A model generated the notes under the pieces. It was not told the origin of the DNA and did no database searches. It was given only the letters and a program-made list of their open reading frames with translations. A stretch of DNA of 39,317 bases from Prochlorococcus sp. AG-412-I05 (lineage in GTDB: Bacteria; Cyanobacteriota; Cyanobacteriia; PCC-6307; Cyanobiaceae): assembly GCA_003214855.1 (NCBI GenBank), contig QCLC01000016.1, positions 1-39,317 of the forward strand, given 5' to 3'. A program made the position numbers and the translations under genes. The number at the start of each line of letters is the position of its first letter. The first letter of the stretch is position 1. This document shows, piece after piece, positions 9,445-17,427 of this stretch.

Positions 9445-9855
9445 CTATTGAGGCAGTTCCCCATAGCTCTTCTCTTCCATCAGGTCAGAGCCGCAGCAGA
9501 TGTTGATTTGTCGTTTGATTGCCGAGCGATGGTCGTTGAGTTGATACACCGAGCGAGCGAGCTTGATGAACTCGGCATCAAAGCGTTGTTCAGCCTCGAG
9601 TATCCGCAAGGCATCTTCCACATCCCAGAGGCAGGTGTTGATTCTCTGCAGCTCAGCCGTCAGAGCATTGAGCTGATCACCGCAGAGTGCGTTTCCTGCT
9701 TTTGCCTGGATTTCTTCCAGTGCGTTGAGTTCCTGTTTCACATTCGCCAGGGCTTTAGGACGCAGCAGCCTTGAGGCTTTGAGGCGCAGGATGGTGATCT
9801 TGTCGATCAGGTCACCGGCTGCCACTGGCACGAGCAGGGGTTGGTCATCGCTCAT
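9445..9855 (-). CDS. DUF6165-like protein of unknown function
   Basis: The 136-residue, mostly helical soluble protein begins MSDDQPLLVPVAAGDLIDKITILRLK and ends with a conserved-looking block FDAEFIKLARSVYQLNDHRSAIKRQIN then GSDLMEEKSYGELP. This pattern resembles the small family I know as DUF6165, which often occurs beside surface-polysaccharide genes. There is no catalytic motif I can name and no membrane segment. It is divergent from pseB (about 70 bases between starts) and convergent with rfbB. The family name is recalled, not searched; the biochemical role is unknown. Confidence 0.7.
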   Translation of the reverse strand: MSDDQPLLVPVAAGDLIDKITILRLKASRLLRPKALANVKQELNALEEIQAKAGNALCGDQLNALTAELQRINTCLWDVEDALRILEAEQRFDAEFIKLARSVYQLNDHRSAIKRQINICCGSDLMEEKSYGELPQ

Positions 9856-9924
9856 CTAGTTGTTTGCGGTGGCCCGATGGGGCCAAGATCTGACATGGAA
9901 GGATATAGGTCTTCAGCCGCATTG

Positions 9925-10947
9925 ATGATGCCGATCGACACCAACTCGCGGATTCTGCTTACTGGTGGTACGGGCAGTTTTGGCAAGGCGTTTATCGTGG
10001 CTACGCTCAATCGCTTGCCCGATCTCCAACGGCTCGTGGTTTTCAGCCGCGATGAGCTGAAGCAATGGGAATTGCAGCAGCGCTTCCCGGCGGCGGAGTT
10101 TCCCCAGTTGCGTTTTTTCCTTGGGGATGTGCGTGATCAGTCGCGATTGCGACGTGCATTAGAAGGTGTTGACACGGTGATTCATGCGGCGGCTCTCAAG
10201 CAGGTACCAGCGGCGGAATACAACCCGATGGAGTTCGTGAAAACGAACGTGTTGGGAGCTGAGAATGTTATTCAGGCTTGTCTTGATGCAGGAGTTAGCA
10301 GAGTAGTGGCTTTGTCAACGGATAAGGCAGCAGCCCCGATTAATCTCTATGGGGCTACTAAATTGTGTTCTGACAAGTTATTTATTGCAGCGAACAACAT
10401 CAAGGGTGATCGAAACTTGCGCTTCTCGGTGGTGAGATACGGCAATGTGATGGGATCACGGGGCTCTGTTATCCCCTTTTTCTTGAACAAGGCAAAGTCC
10501 GGAGTGCTGCCGATTACCGACCCGGAGATGACACGGTTCAATATCTCCCTTCAAGAAGGGGTGGAGATGGTGCTTTGGACCCTTGAGAATGCATTCGGCG
10601 GAGAGGTGTTCGTTCCCAAGATTCCCAGCTACCGCATCACCGATGTGGCTGAGGCGATCGGCCCAGGTTGTGAGAAGCCGATTGTCGGCATCCGGCCCGG
10701 AGAGAAGATCCATGAAGAGATGATCACTGCTTCCGACAGCTTCAGCACGGTGGATCTTGGCGATTACTATGCCATTCTCCCGAGTGATGGCTTTGTTCAG
10801 GAGGCGTATCGACAAGCGGCTCGCTCTTACAGCGAGGTGCCTCAGGGATTCGCTTACAACTCCGGTAGCAATCCTGATTTTCTTTCAGTCGATAAGATTA
10901 GGGAATTAATTCTTCAGCATGTTGATCCTAATTTTAAACTAGTCTGA
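9925..10947 (+). CDS. pseB: UDP-N-acetylglucosamine 4,6-dehydratase (inverting), PseB
   Basis: PseB dehydrates UDP-GlcNAc at C4/C6 and inverts C5, the first step of pseudaminic acid synthesis. RILLTGGTGSFGKAFI is the characteristic NAD-binding start of the FlaA1/PseB group; VIHAAALKQVPAAEYNPMEF, LSTDKAAAPINLYGATKL and RYGNVMGSRGSVIPFF follow, and the C-terminal region has GEKIHEEMI. I place the start at 9925 or 9928 (MMPIDTN), giving about 340 residues; the longer frame from 9841 overlaps the divergent DUF6165 gene. It is separated from pseC by two genes on the opposite strand. Confidence 0.92.
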   Translation: MMPIDTNSRILLTGGTGSFGKAFIVATLNRLPDLQRLVVFSRDELKQWELQQRFPAAEFPQLRFFLGDVRDQSRLRRALEGVDTVIHAAALKQVPAAEYNPMEFVKTNVLGAENVIQACLDAGVSRVVALSTDKAAAPINLYGATKLCSDKLFIAANNIKGDRNLRFSVVRYGNVMGSRGSVIPFFLNKAKSGVLPITDPEMTRFNISLQEGVEMVLWTLENAFGGEVFVPKIPSYRITDVAEAIGPGCEKPIVGIRPGEKIHEEMITASDSFSTVDLGDYYAILPSDGFVQEAYRQAARSYSEVPQGFAYNSGSNPDFLSVDKIRELILQHVDPNFKLV

Positions 10948-11063
10948 ATGTTTTGTTTGGCAATGAATAAAATGAATGGCTGAATTATTGTGCCTGAGTG
11001 TAGGCTAATGCAATTATAGAATGTGACGGAGCTTTAGTCATCTTTTGAGCCTTGCTTTGTCTT

Positions 11064-12053
11064 TTAGATGTAGTCATTATTTTCCATCAGGTTTTTGATC
11101 GAAATGATGTTTTTGTGTGGAAGTCTGCATTCGTGTTGTTTTGGAGACAATGTGTTGAAACTCTTGATTTTGCATTCAGTTGCAGCCACAAGCGCCTGTG
11201 TTTCACAGCCAAAAGCTGCATCCGCTAAAGCCAAAGATGTCGCCAAGTCACAATGATCGTCAATCTCTATATTCCATGCTGATGAGTTGTCGTTCATCCA
11301 CCGTGAATACTTATCTCTTGCTTCCGATGGATGTGGTCTTAGTATTAAATTAATTTCTTTTGAATTTCTTTTAAGGTGGCCTGCCTTCAGGAGTCTCGGT
11401 AGGGATGAAACCCAATAGTCAAGTGCTAAAAACTCTTCACTGTTTGGAATGCCTGTTTTTAGATCGCGCATTGGCTCTAATAGGTATAAGAGACGTAATT
11501 TATTTTGATGTTTTGTTCTGCTAGATTTCAATAAATTTTTTTGTCGTGCAACTTCATTCTTAAGTTGATTGAGCCACGTATTTTCTAGTTCTATGACGGG
11601 AGTGGAAGGGAATAAATGTTTGGCTAGCTTGGCTGCTTCCTTGTCTGAGACCCAGAGTGTATCGGGGATTACATTGAAGCCTTTTCTTGTGAAACGCTCC
11701 TCATAATTGACCCAATGATCCAGTGTCGCGATACTTGGGATTTGGGATCTCTTTGCCTCTAGGCGAGCAGAATGTTCAAGATCGCTCGCCCAACTAGTAC
11801 CGCTTATGACAAGTTTGCATTTTCTTAGGCAATCGCTTAAATCTGTGAAATTTTTAGAATGGGGCCTCTCTTTGCCCAGTATTTGACTTGATGGACCCTT
11901 TGCGCAAAATTTTAGTTGTTTCTGAATTGGGGTGAGCCAGCTAAAGAGCAGGCTCGCTGCGCCCGCATCGTGAGTTACTACAGCCACACTTCCTTCAGGC
12001 CATTGTTTCAGAGAATCGGGCGTAATGTAAGAGGTCAACGGGTTGATCATCAA
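11064..12053 (-). CDS. Predicted GT-B-like glycosyltransferase or epimerase-fold protein
   Basis: I do not recognise a named family with confidence. The 329-residue soluble protein has VAVVTHDAGAASLLFSWL near the N-terminus, LVISGTSWASDLEHSARLEAK and SIATLDHWVNYEERF mid-N, and LNLILRPHPSE-like (INLILRPHPSEARDKYSRWM) then LALADAAFGCETQALVAA toward the C-terminus. The RPHP(S/x)E motif followed by a conserved acidic/Gly strand is typical of GT-B enzymes acting on nucleotide-activated glycans, such as capsule or glycerophosphate transferases. Its start region overlaps the upstream GNAT gene by 59 bases, so a later start near residue 20 is possible. Locus context points to glycan assembly. Confidence 0.6.
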   Translation of the reverse strand: MMINPLTSYITPDSLKQWPEGSVAVVTHDAGAASLLFSWLTPIQKQLKFCAKGPSSQILGKERPHSKNFTDLSDCLRKCKLVISGTSWASDLEHSARLEAKRSQIPSIATLDHWVNYEERFTRKGFNVIPDTLWVSDKEAAKLAKHLFPSTPVIELENTWLNQLKNEVARQKNLLKSSRTKHQNKLRLLYLLEPMRDLKTGIPNSEEFLALDYWVSSLPRLLKAGHLKRNSKEINLILRPHPSEARDKYSRWMNDNSSAWNIEIDDHCDLATSLALADAAFGCETQALVAATECKIKSFNTLSPKQHECRLPHKNIISIKNLMENNDYI

Positions 12054-12519
12054 TTAACTCCTGCCGCTTTCGGACGGCTTCAAGGGTCATTCCGGATTGT
12101 TCCATGATTTTCACCATGCCAGTATTGGGTCTGGTAGTGCCACCCGTCACTTTTCTCATTCCTTCTTCATGTAGAAGCCTAGTTAATACTGCAGACCAAG
12201 CTTCAAGGCCTAGTCCTCGGCGCCAGTAGCGTCGATTGCCAAGCATGATTCCCATATCTGCAGTTCCATGGACAGGTGTTCTATAGACTGTCATCGTCCC
12301 AACTGGCACAGCATCTTTTAGATGGATAATTGACAGAAAACAATTGACACTGTCTTGGAAACTTTTCTGATATGCAATGCAGCTCTTTGCGTTGTGTTCG
12401 CGGAATCGTTGGTTGCTGAAGCGTGTGACCTCGGGGTCGTTAAGCCAGCTCAAGTAAGCTTCGGTGATATCAGAGGTCTTGAAGGGTCGAATTAACAGGT
12501 GTTTTGTGTTTAGGTTCAC
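11995..12519 (-). CDS. GNAT acetyltransferase (RimJ/RimL type), PseH candidate
   Basis: The 174-residue protein has the RimJ/RimL-like layout: MNLNTKHLLIRPFKTSDI, SWLNDPEVTRFSNQR, then GTMTVYR, ADMGIMLGNRRYWRRGLGLEAWSAVL (the acetyl-CoA loop region) and KVTGGTTRPNTGMVKIMEQSGM. PseH enzymes, which N-acetylate the 4-amino sugar made by PseC, belong to this superfamily, and the gene is divergent from pseC with only about 37 bases between. It could therefore supply the PseH step. The GNAT domain fused to PseG is a second candidate, so the symbol is withheld. Confidence 0.75.
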   Translation of the reverse strand: MNLNTKHLLIRPFKTSDITEAYLSWLNDPEVTRFSNQRFREHNAKSCIAYQKSFQDSVNCFLSIIHLKDAVPVGTMTVYRTPVHGTADMGIMLGNRRYWRRGLGLEAWSAVLTRLLHEEGMRKVTGGTTRPNTGMVKIMEQSGMTLEAVRKRQELIDDQPVDLLHYARFSETMA

Positions 12520-12556
12520 AGTTTGTTGGAAGATAGGATAATTGTATTTGCTTGTT

Positions 12557-13735
12557 GTGAGTGAACAATCTTGGCTGCCCTACGGGCGGCAAACCATTAC
12601 AACTGAAGATGAGGAAAGAGTTCTGGAGTGCCTGAAAAGTGATTTCCTTACACAGGGGCCTGCCATACCTGCTTTCGAGCAAGCTTTAGAAAAGGTATGT
12701 GATGTTCCTAATGCAGTTGCTTTCAATAGCGCAACTAGTGCCTTGCATGCATCATGTATGGCCCTTGACCTTGGTCCAGGTGATCGGCTCTGGACGAGTC
12801 CAATTTCGTTTGTAGCTAGTGCCAACTGTGGGCTTTATTGCGGTGCAACTGTGGACTTTGTGGATATCGATCCCACAACTGCTCTTATTAGTTTGCCGCT
12901 ACTAGAGCAACGTCTAGAACAAGCTGAGCGAGATGGTGCCTTACCCAAAGTAATTGTACCAGTTCATCTCGCGGGCAGCAGTAGTCCAATGGTCGCGCTT
13001 GAGCGTCTGGCAGATCGATATGGTTTCAAAATCCTGGAAGATGCAAGCCATGCTGTTGGAGCGAGTTACAATAAATTTCCAGTTGGCTCCTGCAAGCACA
13101 GCTCAATAACCGTATTCAGTTTTCATCCAGTAAAGATAATAACCACAGGAGAAGGTGGGGCAGCGCTTACCCGTGATCCTCATTTGTCACGCCGCTTGCA
13201 AAGTTTTAGATCCCATGGCATCAGCAAAGACGCTTTTGAGTTGGATTCTCCAGGGCCTTGGTATTACGAGCAACAGGATCTTGGATATAATTATCGCATC
13301 ACAGACATTCAGGCCAGTCTTGGATTAAGTCAGTTAAAACGACTTTCTGAAATTGTTGATCGTCGTCATGAGCTTATGGCAAGGTACCTTGAACTCGTAA
13401 GAGGTTTCCCAGTTCAGTTTCTAAAGGAGCCAGATTGTTGCCGTAGTTCTTACCACTTGGCTGTTGTAACTATTCCCGAGGCTACGCCTTTGCAGCATCG
13501 TGAAATATTTCAAGGTATGCGGGATGCGAAAATTGGAGTTCAGCTTCACTATTGGCCAATTCACTTGCAACCTTATTACAGGCGTTTAGGCTTTCGATTG
13601 GGCCAGTTCCCTGCTTCAGAGCGATACGCAACTACAAGCTTTAGTCTGCCTTTATTCCCTGCAATCACGGATGACGATCAAGGCCGAGTCATTTTTGAAT
13701 TACGCCGTTTATTGCATCTACAGGGTTTGTTTTGA
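12557..13735 (+). CDS. pseC: UDP-4-keto-6-deoxy-N-acetyl-L-altrosamine aminotransferase, PseC
   Basis: PseC is a PLP enzyme that aminates the PseB product at C4. The sequence runs LPYGRQTITTEDEERVLECL, KSDFLTQGPAIPAFEQAL, FNSATSALHASCMAL, then VPVHLAGSS, ILEDASHAVGA, and VFSFHPVKIITTGEGG with the PLP-binding Lys. This pattern is typical of PseC rather than generic DegT proteins. The start is taken as GTG at 12557 (MSEQSWLPYG, 392 residues); the frame opens at a TTG at 12542. It heads a tight run of six genes to 19031 with overlaps or a 12-base gap. Confidence 0.9.
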   Translation: MSEQSWLPYGRQTITTEDEERVLECLKSDFLTQGPAIPAFEQALEKVCDVPNAVAFNSATSALHASCMALDLGPGDRLWTSPISFVASANCGLYCGATVDFVDIDPTTALISLPLLEQRLEQAERDGALPKVIVPVHLAGSSSPMVALERLADRYGFKILEDASHAVGASYNKFPVGSCKHSSITVFSFHPVKIITTGEGGAALTRDPHLSRRLQSFRSHGISKDAFELDSPGPWYYEQQDLGYNYRITDIQASLGLSQLKRLSEIVDRRHELMARYLELVRGFPVQFLKEPDCCRSSYHLAVVTIPEATPLQHREIFQGMRDAKIGVQLHYWPIHLQPYYRRLGFRLGQFPASERYATTSFSLPLFPAITDDDQGRVIFELRRLLHLQGLF

Positions 13736-14739
13736 AGCAATTTCGAGCGCTATTATTAGGGCTTGGTCATATAGGTTGTGGTTATGACCTGCATCATTCA
13801 TTTGCTATAAATCAACCCCGTTCCGGTTTAGCCACACTCACGCATGCACGAGCGATGGTATGTCATCCTTGCGTTGACCTAGTTGGAGCTGTCGATCCTG
13901 ATAAAGAAGCAAGGGATCGATTTGCTTCTGTTTATAAACTCCCTGTGTGGAGTGACCTTGCTTCGGTTGAGCAGGTACATGGACCTACGACGTTTGATCT
14001 TGTGGTCGTAGCAGTTCCTCCAAAACATCAGCCTGCGTTGGTGGAGGACTTATTGGATTGCTTTAACCCTAGGTTACTTTTGCTTGAGAAGCCTGTCTCG
14101 ATTGATGCTTCCGGTGCTCAGCGAGTGCGCCTTGTTGCTGCAAGAAGCTCTAATCTTCGGGTTGCAGTCAATTACATACGCCGATACGTTCCTTCTGTTT
14201 TGAAATTACAGAAACAACTGTTATTGGGAGAGTTAGGTGAGCTTTTGCATGGTCGCATTGTTTATGGCAAGGGTCTCCTTACCAACGCTTCTCATTTTGT
14301 CAATTTGGCTGAAGCATGGTTAGGTCCACTTCATTTGAACGGTCAAATTGTTCTCGGTGCCCCTTTCGCTGATTATGATTATGAGACCAATCTCACGCTT
14401 GAGCCAGAGATGCACCCTGGGGCTCTTCTTCATGTCTGCAGCATCGGCGCCTCTGGCCTCCGTGCTGGAGAACTGGATCTTTGGTTTAACGGTGGTCGAC
14501 TTTGTTGGCTGAATGATGGTCAGTCTTTGTGTCTTTGGAAACCTTCGCATGCCCCTCCAGGGGATAGCTATCGACCTTTAAAAGTTGTTCCACAGCAGTT
14601 CGCCACCGGAATGGATCACTATCAGCATTTTGTCTTGGACAGCCTCGTGCGACACCTGCAAGATCCCTCTCAAACACCGATACACTGTGATCTTGAAGCA
14701 GGTCTTCAGACCCTCAACCTTTTAGCAGGAGCCTTTTAG
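13732..14739 (+). CDS. Gfo/Idh/MocA-family NAD(P)-dependent oxidoreductase
   Basis: This is a predicted sugar dehydrogenase of 335 residues. The Rossmann start is ALLLGLGHIGCGYDL, followed by VVVAVPPKHQPALV, and LLLLEKPVSIDASG holds the family Glu-Lys-Pro motif; VAVNYIRRYVPSVLKLQ begins the substrate domain. It starts with TTG in a TTGA overlap with the pseC stop, so translation is coupled. Such enzymes oxidise or reduce sugar hydroxyls, often to make the keto group a DegT aminotransferase needs, and a DegT gene follows. Its exact substrate in a pseudaminic acid locus is unknown; it is not one of the canonical six Pse enzymes. Confidence 0.85.
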   Translation: MKQFRALLLGLGHIGCGYDLHHSFAINQPRSGLATLTHARAMVCHPCVDLVGAVDPDKEARDRFASVYKLPVWSDLASVEQVHGPTTFDLVVVAVPPKHQPALVEDLLDCFNPRLLLLEKPVSIDASGAQRVRLVAARSSNLRVAVNYIRRYVPSVLKLQKQLLLGELGELLHGRIVYGKGLLTNASHFVNLAEAWLGPLHLNGQIVLGAPFADYDYETNLTLEPEMHPGALLHVCSIGASGLRAGELDLWFNGGRLCWLNDGQSLCLWKPSHAPPGDSYRPLKVVPQQFATGMDHYQHFVLDSLVRHLQDPSQTPIHCDLEAGLQTLNLLAGAF

Positions 14740-14751
14740 AAGGAGCCTTTC

Positions 14752-16047
14752 ATGTCTGTAGAGAGCACCCTGGCCAGGCATGGTGGTACCCCAGTAATTA
14801 CGAAGGCTTTCCCCCCTTATAAAAGCTTGGGTGAGGAGGAAATTCAAGCTGCCAACCGAGTGTTGCGCTCGGGTGTGTTGTCAGCGTTTCTCGGTTCGCG
14901 TGGTCCTGGTTTTTACGGTGGGCCAGAAGTTCAGGCACTCGAACGAGAGGCGGCGGATCGCTTTGGTGTGAAGCGTGTCGTAGCTGTAAATTCTTGGACT
15001 TCAGGCTTGGTGGCAGCAATGGGTGCCATTGGCTTGGAGCCGGGTGATGAGGTAATCGTTACTCCTTGGACGATGGTTGCAACAGCTACGGCGATCCTCC
15101 AGTGGAATGCGATTCCGGTTTTTGCTGATATTGATCCTCAAACCTTCAATATCGATCCGGATGCTGTTGAGGCTGCTGTTACACATCGGACTCGTGCTAT
15201 TGCAGCTGTAGACATCTTTGGACAAAGTGCAAATCTTTTCGCATTACGTGAGATCGCGGATCGTTATAATTTGAAAATTGTTACCGATACAGCGCAGGCG
15301 CCTGGCGCTATGTATAACGGCATTCCGGCTGGAACTATGGCTGATATAGGTGGATTTAGCCTCAATTATCATAAGCATATTCATTGTGGAGAGGGAGGAC
15401 TTTTGGTCACTAATGATGATTGTCTTGCCGACCGTCTTCAACTGATTCGAAACCATGGCGAAGCTGTTATTAATAGTAATTCACCTCAAGACTTGTCAAA
15501 TATATTAGGACATAATTTCCGATTGGGTGAAATTGAGGCGGCTATCGCTCGAGAGCAATTGCATAAGCTATCTGGGTTAGTTGCTAGTCGACAGTTAGCT
15601 GCTTCAAGGTTAACAAATGCATTGTCACGTTTGCCCGGAATAATCCCACCTTTTGTTCCAGAAGGGTCAACACATGTCTATTATGTTTATGGAATGACAT
15701 TGGATTTAGATGAGCTGTGCTTTGACCGTGCTTGGATATTAGATGCTTTAAGTGCTGAAGGTGTGACAGGCTTATTTGCAGGTTACCAAAACATTCATTT
15801 GAATCCATTGTTTATTCAGCGCATCGCTTATGGAACATCTGGCTTCCCTTGGATCGGTTTGAAGTCTGGCGATAGCAAAGTTAGTTACGCTCCTGGTTTA
15901 TGTCCTGTGGCTGAAAAGTTGCATCAGCATACATTTTTGGGTCTCAATCTTTGTGCTCATGCATTTACAAATGATGAAATAGATCATGTAATTGCTGCTT
16001 TTGAGAAAGTCTGGTTTTACCTGGAGGGAGGTCGTCAGTCATTATGA
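14752..16047 (+). CDS. DegT/DnrJ/EryC1 aminotransferase
   Basis: The 431-residue PLP-dependent sugar aminotransferase is distinct from PseC. It shows LRSGVLSAFLGSRGPGFYGGPEVQALE, AVNSWTSGLVAAMGAIGL, DEVIVTPWTMVATATAIL, VTDTAQAPGAMYNG, and FSLNYHKHIHCGEGG with the PLP-Lys. It has one of the few strong ribosome sites here: AGAAGGAG at 14739-14746, about 6 bases before the ATG. With the preceding dehydrogenase it forms an oxidise-then-aminate pair. The 3' end overlaps pseF by 4 bases (ATGA). The substrate is unknown; it could act on another amino sugar of the same glycan. Confidence 0.88.
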   Translation: MSVESTLARHGGTPVITKAFPPYKSLGEEEIQAANRVLRSGVLSAFLGSRGPGFYGGPEVQALEREAADRFGVKRVVAVNSWTSGLVAAMGAIGLEPGDEVIVTPWTMVATATAILQWNAIPVFADIDPQTFNIDPDAVEAAVTHRTRAIAAVDIFGQSANLFALREIADRYNLKIVTDTAQAPGAMYNGIPAGTMADIGGFSLNYHKHIHCGEGGLLVTNDDCLADRLQLIRNHGEAVINSNSPQDLSNILGHNFRLGEIEAAIAREQLHKLSGLVASRQLAASRLTNALSRLPGIIPPFVPEGSTHVYYVYGMTLDLDELCFDRAWILDALSAEGVTGLFAGYQNIHLNPLFIQRIAYGTSGFPWIGLKSGDSKVSYAPGLCPVAEKLHQHTFLGLNLCAHAFTNDEIDHVIAAFEKVWFYLEGGRQSL

Positions 16048-16745
16048 ATGTTTGTGTAATCCCAGCGCGTGGTGGCAGCAAGCGTATACCCCGCAAAAAT
16101 ATACGACTATTTCGAGGCAAACCTATGATCATCTGGTCGATAGAGGCGGCACTTAAATCTGGATGTTTTGACCATGTGTTGCTAAGCACCGACGATTCTG
16201 AAATTGCAGAAGTCGCTGCTCAACATGGTGCTGAAGTCCCATTTTTAAGACCAGCCAATTTGGCTGACGATCAGGCAAGCACCCAAGCAGTCATCGCGCA
16301 TGCAGTCGATTGGATGCAAAATCAGAATCTAAAATGTAGTGCTTTATGTTGCCTCTACGCCACTGCTCCTTTTGTTAGGCCTGAGGATTTAGAAAATTCT
16401 TTTAAATATTTGAAGGAATCTAGGCCTGGCACCATTGTGTTTGCTGCCACCTCATTTGCTTTCCCAATTCAGCGAGCTATCTATATCGATGAGGCTGGCT
16501 ATTCTTCTATGTTTCAACCAGAATGTTTTAGCACTCGAAGTCAGGATCTTTTAGAAGCGTATCATGATGCTGGTCAATTTTACTGGGCAACACCTGAAAC
16601 TTGGCTGCGTACTACAAACCTTTTCGAAGGTATGAGGCCGATGCTGATACCACGTTGGCGCGTTCAAGATATTGATGTCGAAGAAGACTGGCAGCGTGCA
16701 GAATTAATGCATGCTGCCATCGAAAGGCTTTCCGCTAATGTCTAA
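16044..16745 (+). CDS. pseF: CMP-pseudaminic acid cytidylyltransferase, PseF
   Basis: PseF activates pseudaminic acid with CTP to CMP-Pse, the donor used by glycosyltransferases. The N-terminus MNVCVIPARGGSKRIPRKNI is the CMP-nonulosonate synthetase signature; FRGKPMIIWSIEAAL, VLLSTDDSEIAEVA, and CLYATAPFVRPEDL follow, and the C-terminal DIDVEEDWQRAELM is family-typical. At 233 residues it matches PseF rather than the longer NeuA proteins. The start codon overlaps the previous stop (ATGA), and the next gene begins 8 bases before its end. Confidence 0.92.
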   Translation: MNVCVIPARGGSKRIPRKNIRLFRGKPMIIWSIEAALKSGCFDHVLLSTDDSEIAEVAAQHGAEVPFLRPANLADDQASTQAVIAHAVDWMQNQNLKCSALCCLYATAPFVRPEDLENSFKYLKESRPGTIVFAATSFAFPIQRAIYIDEAGYSSMFQPECFSTRSQDLLEAYHDAGQFYWATPETWLRTTNLFEGMRPMLIPRWRVQDIDVEEDWQRAELMHAAIERLSANV

Positions 16746-17427
16746 GTCAATTCTCGTAGTCGCAGCTCACCCTGATGATGAAGTGTTGGGTTGTGGAGGT
16801 ACTATTGCGCGTCATGCTCATGATGGAGACAAAGTATACGTTTTGATTGTGGCGGAAGGAGCAACTTCAAGGCAATTGACGCGTGATAGAGATCTTGTTG
16901 TCGGTGAGCTCTCTGAACTTTCAAAAGCAGCCAAAACAGCAGCGACAATACTTGGCGTAACAGAGCTAGAATTACTAAACTTTCCTGATAATCGTCTTGA
17001 CTCTGTAGATCGATTGGATTTAATTAAGGAGATTGAGTCACGAGTTGAACGCTACAAGCCCGAAATTGTTTATGTTCATCATGCTGGAGATGTGAATGTT
17101 GATCACCGTCGCCTTCATGAGGCGGTCATCACAGCTTGCCGGCCTATCCCTAGTCACCCAGTTCGTCGTATTCTCAGCTATGAAGTGGTTAGTAGCACTG
17201 AGTGGCAGACACCGGGATCTGCACCAGTTTTTACACCAAACTGGTTTGTAGATATTTCAAATTTTTTGTCTCATAAGCATAAAGCGCTTCTTGTCTATTC
17301 TAGTGAAATGCGAACTTGGCCACATCCACGTTCATATGAGGCTTTGGAACATTTGGCTCGTGTGCGTGGATCTCAGGTGGGTGTACAAGCAGCTGAAGCA
17401 TTTTGTTTGTTACGTCAGTTGGTATGA
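16738..17427 (+). CDS. PIG-L family N-deacetylase
   Basis: This is a zinc-dependent deacetylase of the PIG-L/MshB/LmbE superfamily. The 229-residue protein begins MSKSILVVAAHPDDEVLGCGG, where AHPDDE supplies two zinc ligands, and HHAGDVNVDHRRLHEAV supplies the third His further on. Such enzymes remove N-acetyl groups from amino sugars. Placed between pseF and pseG, it could expose an amine for re-acylation, perhaps by the formyltransferase-like protein at 19446. The start at 16738 overlaps pseF by 8 bases; the upstream frame from 16711 adds non-conserved residues. The stop overlaps the pseG start by 4 bases. Confidence 0.9.
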   Translation: MSKSILVVAAHPDDEVLGCGGTIARHAHDGDKVYVLIVAEGATSRQLTRDRDLVVGELSELSKAAKTAATILGVTELELLNFPDNRLDSVDRLDLIKEIESRVERYKPEIVYVHHAGDVNVDHRRLHEAVITACRPIPSHPVRRILSYEVVSSTEWQTPGSAPVFTPNWFVDISNFLSHKHKALLVYSSEMRTWPHPRSYEALEHLARVRGSQVGVQAAEAFCLLRQLV

